This document shows positions 13,193 through 16,211 of a stretch of 16,211 nucleotides of DNA, piece after piece; the first letter of the stretch is position 1; every line of letters starts with the position of its first letter. The notes below the pieces were generated by a model, which saw only the letters and a list, made by a program, of their open reading frames with translations, did no database searches and had not been told where the DNA came from. The translations under genes and the position numbers were made by a program. Location of the stretch: positions 1-16,211 of the forward strand of contig JAITMI010000023.1 in NCBI GenBank assembly GCA_031277435.1, written 5' to 3'. This DNA comes from Pseudomonadales bacterium. GTDB taxonomy: Bacteria > Pseudomonadota > Gammaproteobacteria > Pseudomonadales > Pseudohongiellaceae.

Positions 13193-14410
13193 ATGTCTGA
13201 CGACAGCCAGCGTTTCGCCTCACCACGGCAAGAACCGCCGCGACCTTTGCCGTCCGTCCCCCCTCTGCTGCCGCATCCAGCCGATCAGCGCACCATATTC
13301 CGCTGGTTTTTTTTCGGCGTTTTCGCTTTTTTGCTGTATCAATTGATTCTGATTTTGTCGCTGTTCGGCAACGTCATCATCTGGGCCTGTTCGCTGTCGC
13401 TGGTGTTCTGGCCAGCTTACAAGCAGATCGAACGCCGCTGGCCGAATCGTAATCTGGCGGCGGGCTTATGTACCGGCGCGGTCTTATTGCTGGTCTTGGT
13501 GCCGGTGATCGTGGTGTTCTGGATCGTGGGCGTGCAATCCACCCAACTCTACCCAACGGTACAGAACTGGCTGAGTTCGATCGAAGCCTCCGAGGGCATC
13601 GACGTGGTGGCGATGCTGCCGGACTTTTTGAGCGTACCCTTACAGAATTTGCTCGATTGGATCGAGCAAACGCCGCTCTTCGCCAGCTTTGATTTTGAAC
13701 AATATCTATTGCGCAGCGTGCAAGGCGGCAGCCTGCTGCTCGCCAACTTAGGCGCCGCCACCGCGCGCAACCTGTTGTTCGCGCTGATTAACCTGATGCT
13801 GATCCTGGCGCTGATGTATTTCTGTTTCCGCGACGGCGAGCGTTTTTTGCGCTGGTTTTTGGATATTTTGCCGATGGAAAACGATCACGCCCGCGCCGTA
13901 GCGCTGCGCGTGTATGAGACGGTGACGGCGGTGATCCGCGCCGCTTTGATTACCGCCAGCGTGCAAGGCGCTTTGGCCTTGATCGGTTACATAATCGCCG
14001 GCGTGCCGCTGGCGCTCTTGTTTGGCGTGCTCACCGGCTTCGCCGCGCTGATTCCTGTGGTAGGCGCGGGCCTGGTCTGGCTGCCGCTTGGCATTTTCAT
14101 CTTCACGCAGACGCCGGGCTGGGGGATTTTTCTGTTAGCGTGGGGTTTCTTCGCGGTGAGCATGATCGACAACTTGCTCAAGCCGATCCTGATCGGCAAC
14201 CAGGCCAAGATGCCGATTCTTTTGATCTTCTGCGCCATGCTCGGCGGCGCCAACGTCTACGGCGTGACGGGCTTCATCGTGGGGCCGATTCTGATCGCGC
14301 TGCTCTTGGCCTTCATTACCATCTACCGTGAATATTATTTGCCGGAAAATGGGCCGCTGTATTTGCCTGAGGATGAGGCCGCGAATGAAATTAAGAATCC
14401 TGACCGTTAA
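13193..14410 (+). CDS. AI-2E/PerM-family transmembrane permease
   Basis: A 405-residue polytopic inner-membrane protein of the AI-2E transporter (UPF0118) family. A Pro-rich cytoplasmic N-terminus (about 1-32) precedes hydrophobic pairs at about 35-75 and 88-113. Then come a soluble central segment (about 115-188) and a C-terminal cluster of helices with the family hallmark DNLLKPILIG (from residue 326). Members have been linked to quorum-signal export, Na+/H+ antiport or unknown cargo, so the name does not prove AI-2 transport. AGGAAG lies 5 bases before the ATG. It has its own promoter in the 72-base gap after nodT. It converges on the DUF3301 gene, with a large palindromic element between them. 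Confidence 0.87.
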   Translation: MSDDSQRFASPRQEPPRPLPSVPPLLPHPADQRTIFRWFFFGVFAFLLYQLILILSLFGNVIIWACSLSLVFWPAYKQIERRWPNRNLAAGLCTGAVLLLVLVPVIVVFWIVGVQSTQLYPTVQNWLSSIEASEGIDVVAMLPDFLSVPLQNLLDWIEQTPLFASFDFEQYLLRSVQGGSLLLANLGAATARNLLFALINLMLILALMYFCFRDGERFLRWFLDILPMENDHARAVALRVYETVTAVIRAALITASVQGALALIGYIIAGVPLALLFGVLTGFAALIPVVGAGLVWLPLGIFIFTQTPGWGIFLLAWGFFAVSMIDNLLKPILIGNQAKMPILLIFCAMLGGANVYGVTGFIVGPILIALLLAFITIYREYYLPENGPLYLPEDEAANEIKNPDR

Positions 14411-14423
14411 CGTAAACTGCCAA

Positions 14424-14539
14424 GGTTTCGTGCCGGCGGGTGCCGTGGCGAGACCCTTGGAGGCCATGGATGGCCGAAAAGGAGCGTACAGGGACGTACT
14501 TGCAGCGTGTCTCGCCACGGCACCCGCCGGCACGGAACC
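14424..14539. repeat. 116-bp palindromic element between convergent genes
   Basis: Two 31-base arms (14424-14454 and 14509-14539) are inverted copies with one mismatch; the inner 26 bases (14429-14454 with 14509-14534) are perfect. The 54-base centre holds further small palindromes: GGCCAT-GG-ATGGCC (14462-14475) and GTAC-AGGGAC-GTAC (about 14486-14499). The arms read GTGCCGGCGGGTGCCGTGGC inward. It sits exactly between the stops of the AI-2E gene and DUF3301, so it may serve as a bidirectional terminator or mRNA 3' end. The layout resembles REP/BIME or MITE-like intergenic repeats of Gammaproteobacteria. No other copy occurs in this window. Confidence 0.85.
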
Positions 14540-14559
14540 CAGCGCGGCACTATTGATGG

Positions 14560-14949
14560 CTATTGATAGTTAGTGATTTCCAGCACCTGACTGTGCAAGA
14601 TCACACGCAGCACGCGGTAGCCGCTGAGGATGATTTCGCCGCTTTGGCGGTCCTGCCCGCCCTGGCTGTAATCGAACTCGTAAACGCGGCACAGCCGCCG
14701 CCGCGGTTCTGGCAGACGTACCGGCGCATTGGGGCTGGCGGGCAGGGCATTGGCGGGCGGGCGGCGGCTCTCTTTCTCGATGCGGTGCTGCTTGAACACC
14801 AGCGTTTCATCGAGCAATTGCAGTTCGCGTTCCAGACAATAGGCGCGCGCGCCAGCCACGGCGATACGTTTCTGTTCGCTGGCGCGCCACCAATAGCAGC
14901 CGAACACAACCAAGGGAAACAGCAGGATGATGTCGTAAATATCGTACAT
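14560..14949 (-). CDS. DUF3301-family small membrane-anchored protein
   Basis: A 129-residue protein: one N-terminal membrane helix (IYDIILLFPLVVFGCYWW), then a basic segment EQKRIAVAGARAYCLERELQLLDETLVFKQHRI. A Pro-rich linker (about 65-80) leads to a beta-rich end (RRRLCRVYEFDYSQGG, then SGEIILSGYRVLRVIL). This order (helix, A..A...C....LQLLD.TV, RxYxFEFS, G.I.L.G..V) is the DUF3301 pattern, a gammaproteobacterial family of unknown function. The ATG at 14949-14947 gives the membrane helix at the extreme N-terminus, as usual for the family. A perfect TATAAT (14961-14956) lies so close that the transcript may be leaderless. It is convergent with the AI-2E gene and divergent from the metallo-hydrolase gene. 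Confidence 0.82.
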   Translation of the reverse strand: MYDIYDIILLFPLVVFGCYWWRASEQKRIAVAGARAYCLERELQLLDETLVFKQHRIEKESRRPPANALPASPNAPVRLPEPRRRLCRVYEFDYSQGGQDRQSGEIILSGYRVLRVILHSQVLEITNYQ

Positions 14950-14955
14950 GCGGCG

Positions 14956-14961
14956 ATTATA
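14956..14961 (-). promoter_or_regulatory. TATAAT -10 box of the DUF3301 gene
   Basis: On the minus strand GGGTATAATCGCCGC runs straight into the ATG at 14949. With normal -10 to start spacing, transcription would begin at or within a base or two of the A of ATG, and no Shine-Dalgarno is visible. No good -35 is seen. Confidence 0.5.
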
Positions 14962-15021
14962 CCCGCTCACACAGCGCCAAAGACCTGCTAAAAACAACGA
15001 CCAACAGCGGAGCAAAAAACC

Positions 15022-15915
15022 ATGAAAACACCACTGACCGCCATGACTCTCGCCCTATTTCTCGCCCCATTAGCCGCCCCGCTCGGCGCGCAGGACCTGC
15101 CGCGCTTGATGCCCGACGATCTCTTCCGCCGCAATATCGGCACGCCAGAGCAGATGGACACGCAGTTTCCGCCGCATCACATCATCGACAACGTCTATTA
15201 CATAGGCACCGAAACGCTGGCTTCGTTCCTCATCACCACCGACGCCGGCCACATCCTCATCAACAGCGACTACGAGCGCAACGTGCCGACGCTCAAGGAT
15301 TCGGTGGAAAAACTCGGCTTCAAGTTCGAGGACATCGCCATCATCATCGGCAGCCATGAACACGCCGACCACATGGAAGGCGACGCTCTGGCCAAGGAAC
15401 TGAGCGGCGCGCAAGTCATCGCCGTCGCCGAACAAGTGCCGGGGCTGCGCGCCATGCGGCCCGGCGGCAAGGAACATCCGATCGACCGCGTTATCGCCGA
15501 TGGCGACGCCATCACGCTCGGCGGCGAAACGCTCACCGCCCGCCTCACCCCCGGCCACACCGACGGCTGCGCCAGTTGGGAATTCGACGTTACCGACGCC
15601 AACGGCGCGCCGCATAAAGTGGTGATCATTTGCAGCCTGGGCGTCAACCCTAACTATCAGTTATGGAACCACCCAGATCGCCCCGGCATCTTCGAGCAAT
15701 ACCGCCAAAGCTACGCCAAGCTGCGCGCCATCCCCGCCGACGTGCCGCTGGGCTCGCATCCGGCCATGTACCGCATGGCGGAAAAATACCCGCGCATCGG
15801 CCAAGAGCCCAATCCCTTCATCGACCCCGAAGGCTATCTCTATGAAATCGCGCTCAACGAACAAGCGATGACGCTGCGCCTGGAAGAACAGCGCCAGGCG
15901 GCACAGGCTCAGTAA
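15022..15915 (+). CDS. Secreted subclass-B3-like metallo-beta-lactamase-fold hydrolase
   Basis: A 297-residue protein with a signal peptide (core LTAMTLALFLAPLAAPLGA, cleavage near residue 23), so probably periplasmic. The dizinc site is intact: His112, His114, Asp116 and His117 in SHEHADH, His179 in TPGHTDG, and His246 in GSHPAMY. The Cys/Asp221-equivalent region reads ICSLGVNPNYQL (Ser205), and the end has NPFIDPEGY, both as in B3-type enzymes (the NPGYxL and PFIDPEGY blocks). ILINSDYERNVP replaces the usual IDGG turn. True B3 members hydrolyse penicillins, cephalosporins and carbapenems; many relatives do not, so resistance is not established. GGAG at 15009-15012 is 9 bases before the ATG. 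It is divergent from DUF3301, with only 72 bases between them. Confidence 0.85.
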   Translation: MKTPLTAMTLALFLAPLAAPLGAQDLPRLMPDDLFRRNIGTPEQMDTQFPPHHIIDNVYYIGTETLASFLITTDAGHILINSDYERNVPTLKDSVEKLGFKFEDIAIIIGSHEHADHMEGDALAKELSGAQVIAVAEQVPGLRAMRPGGKEHPIDRVIADGDAITLGGETLTARLTPGHTDGCASWEFDVTDANGAPHKVVIICSLGVNPNYQLWNHPDRPGIFEQYRQSYAKLRAIPADVPLGSHPAMYRMAEKYPRIGQEPNPFIDPEGYLYEIALNEQAMTLRLEEQRQAAQAQ

Positions 15916-15987
15916 TACCCGTGATGGCGTAAAAATGGTAGTCTGCTTGCCCCATGGGTAGGAGCTGTCGTCACAGGAGTTGTTGTC

Positions 15988-16211
15988 ATGAATACCCGAG
16001 CGCCCATCATCTATTTGCCTCATGGCGGCGGCCCGCTGCCGTTGACCGATGATCCCAGCCACGCTGAGTTGCAAGATTTTCTGCGCGGCCTGCCCGAGCG
16101 TTTCGCCAAACCGCGGGCAATCGTGCTGATCAGCGCGCATTGGGAGGCGCAGCGGGTGTCGGTGTACGACGATCCCGCGCCGGAACTCTTGTTCGACTAC
16201 TACGGCTTTCC
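15988..16211 (+). CDS. LigB/DODA-family extradiol dioxygenase, N-terminal part (cut by window edge)
   Basis: The first 74 codons of a protein that continues past the window. PHGGGPLPL (His12) and KPRAIVLISAHWE (His51) carry the two early metal-ligand histidines of the class III extradiol dioxygenase fold seen in DODA/YgiD-type proteins, and LFDYYGF matches their DFYGFP block. Such enzymes cleave catechols such as DOPA next to the hydroxyls using Fe(II) or Zn(II); the actual substrate is unknown. The PHGGGPLPL form, in place of SHGSP, marks a sub-branch. AGGAG at 15975-15979, 8 bases before the ATG, fixes the start. It follows the metallo-hydrolase gene by 72 bases, in which no clear terminator is seen. 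Confidence 0.85.
   Translation, partial: MNTRAPIIYLPHGGGPLPLTDDPSHAELQDFLRGLPERFAKPRAIVLISAHWEAQRVSVYDDPAPELLFDYYGF

Noticed and set aside
14550..14567. Direct repeat CTATTGAT twice at a 10-base period
   Set aside because: Only 8 bases, two copies, at the 3' end of the DUF3301 gene; too short to separate from chance.

Overview
The window looks like chromosomal DNA of a GC-rich proteobacterium, most likely a gammaproteobacterium. The main support is a DUF3301-type small membrane protein (a family I know mainly from Gammaproteobacteria), together with a MacA-MacB-NodT pump, an AI-2E/PerM-family transporter and a GrxC-type glutaredoxin. Two genes do not fit simple vertical descent on sight: folD reads like a Bacteroidota-type protein and trpD like an alphaproteobacterial one. 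There is no rRNA, tRNA, CRISPR array or transposase, and no gene-free stretch longer than about 203 bases.

Layout. Positions 1-729 are an accessory toxin-antitoxin patch. A vapB-vapC pair reads leftward (vapC is cut by the window edge) and faces an orphan parD-like antitoxin reading rightward. The 148-base gap between them holds direct and inverted repeats that look like operators. Positions 763-4932 are a translationally coupled trio: a secreted protein with one CXXCH haem-c motif, an alpha/beta hydrolase, and a DsbD/ScsB-family membrane thiol-disulfide reductase. A BRO-N/DinD-like phage-type regulator follows at 4957-5817, preceded by a perfectly placed eight-codon mini-ORF. Positions 5922-8110 are a compact folD-trpD-grxC cluster (folate C1 metabolism, tryptophan biosynthesis, thiol redox).

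Positions 8314-13120 encode a complete tripartite export pump: periplasmic adaptor (MacA-like), ABC permease (MacB-like) and outer-membrane factor (NodT family), with one-base stop/start overlaps. An AI-2E-family permease gene with its own promoter follows (13193-14410). It converges on a DUF3301 gene on the minus strand (14560-14949). Between these two lies a 116-bp palindromic element with 31-bp inverted arms and nested hairpins. The right end carries a secreted subclass-B3-like metallo-beta-lactamase-fold hydrolase (15022-15915) and the start of a LigB/DODA-family dioxygenase cut by the window edge.

The most interesting leads are four: the CXXCH protein/hydrolase/DsbD operon, which pairs a poorly characterised putative cytochrome with a thiol reductase able to service its cysteines; the face-to-face toxin-antitoxin control region; the foreign-looking folD; and the palindromic element between convergent genes. 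All functional statements rest on reading motifs by eye; no database search was run.
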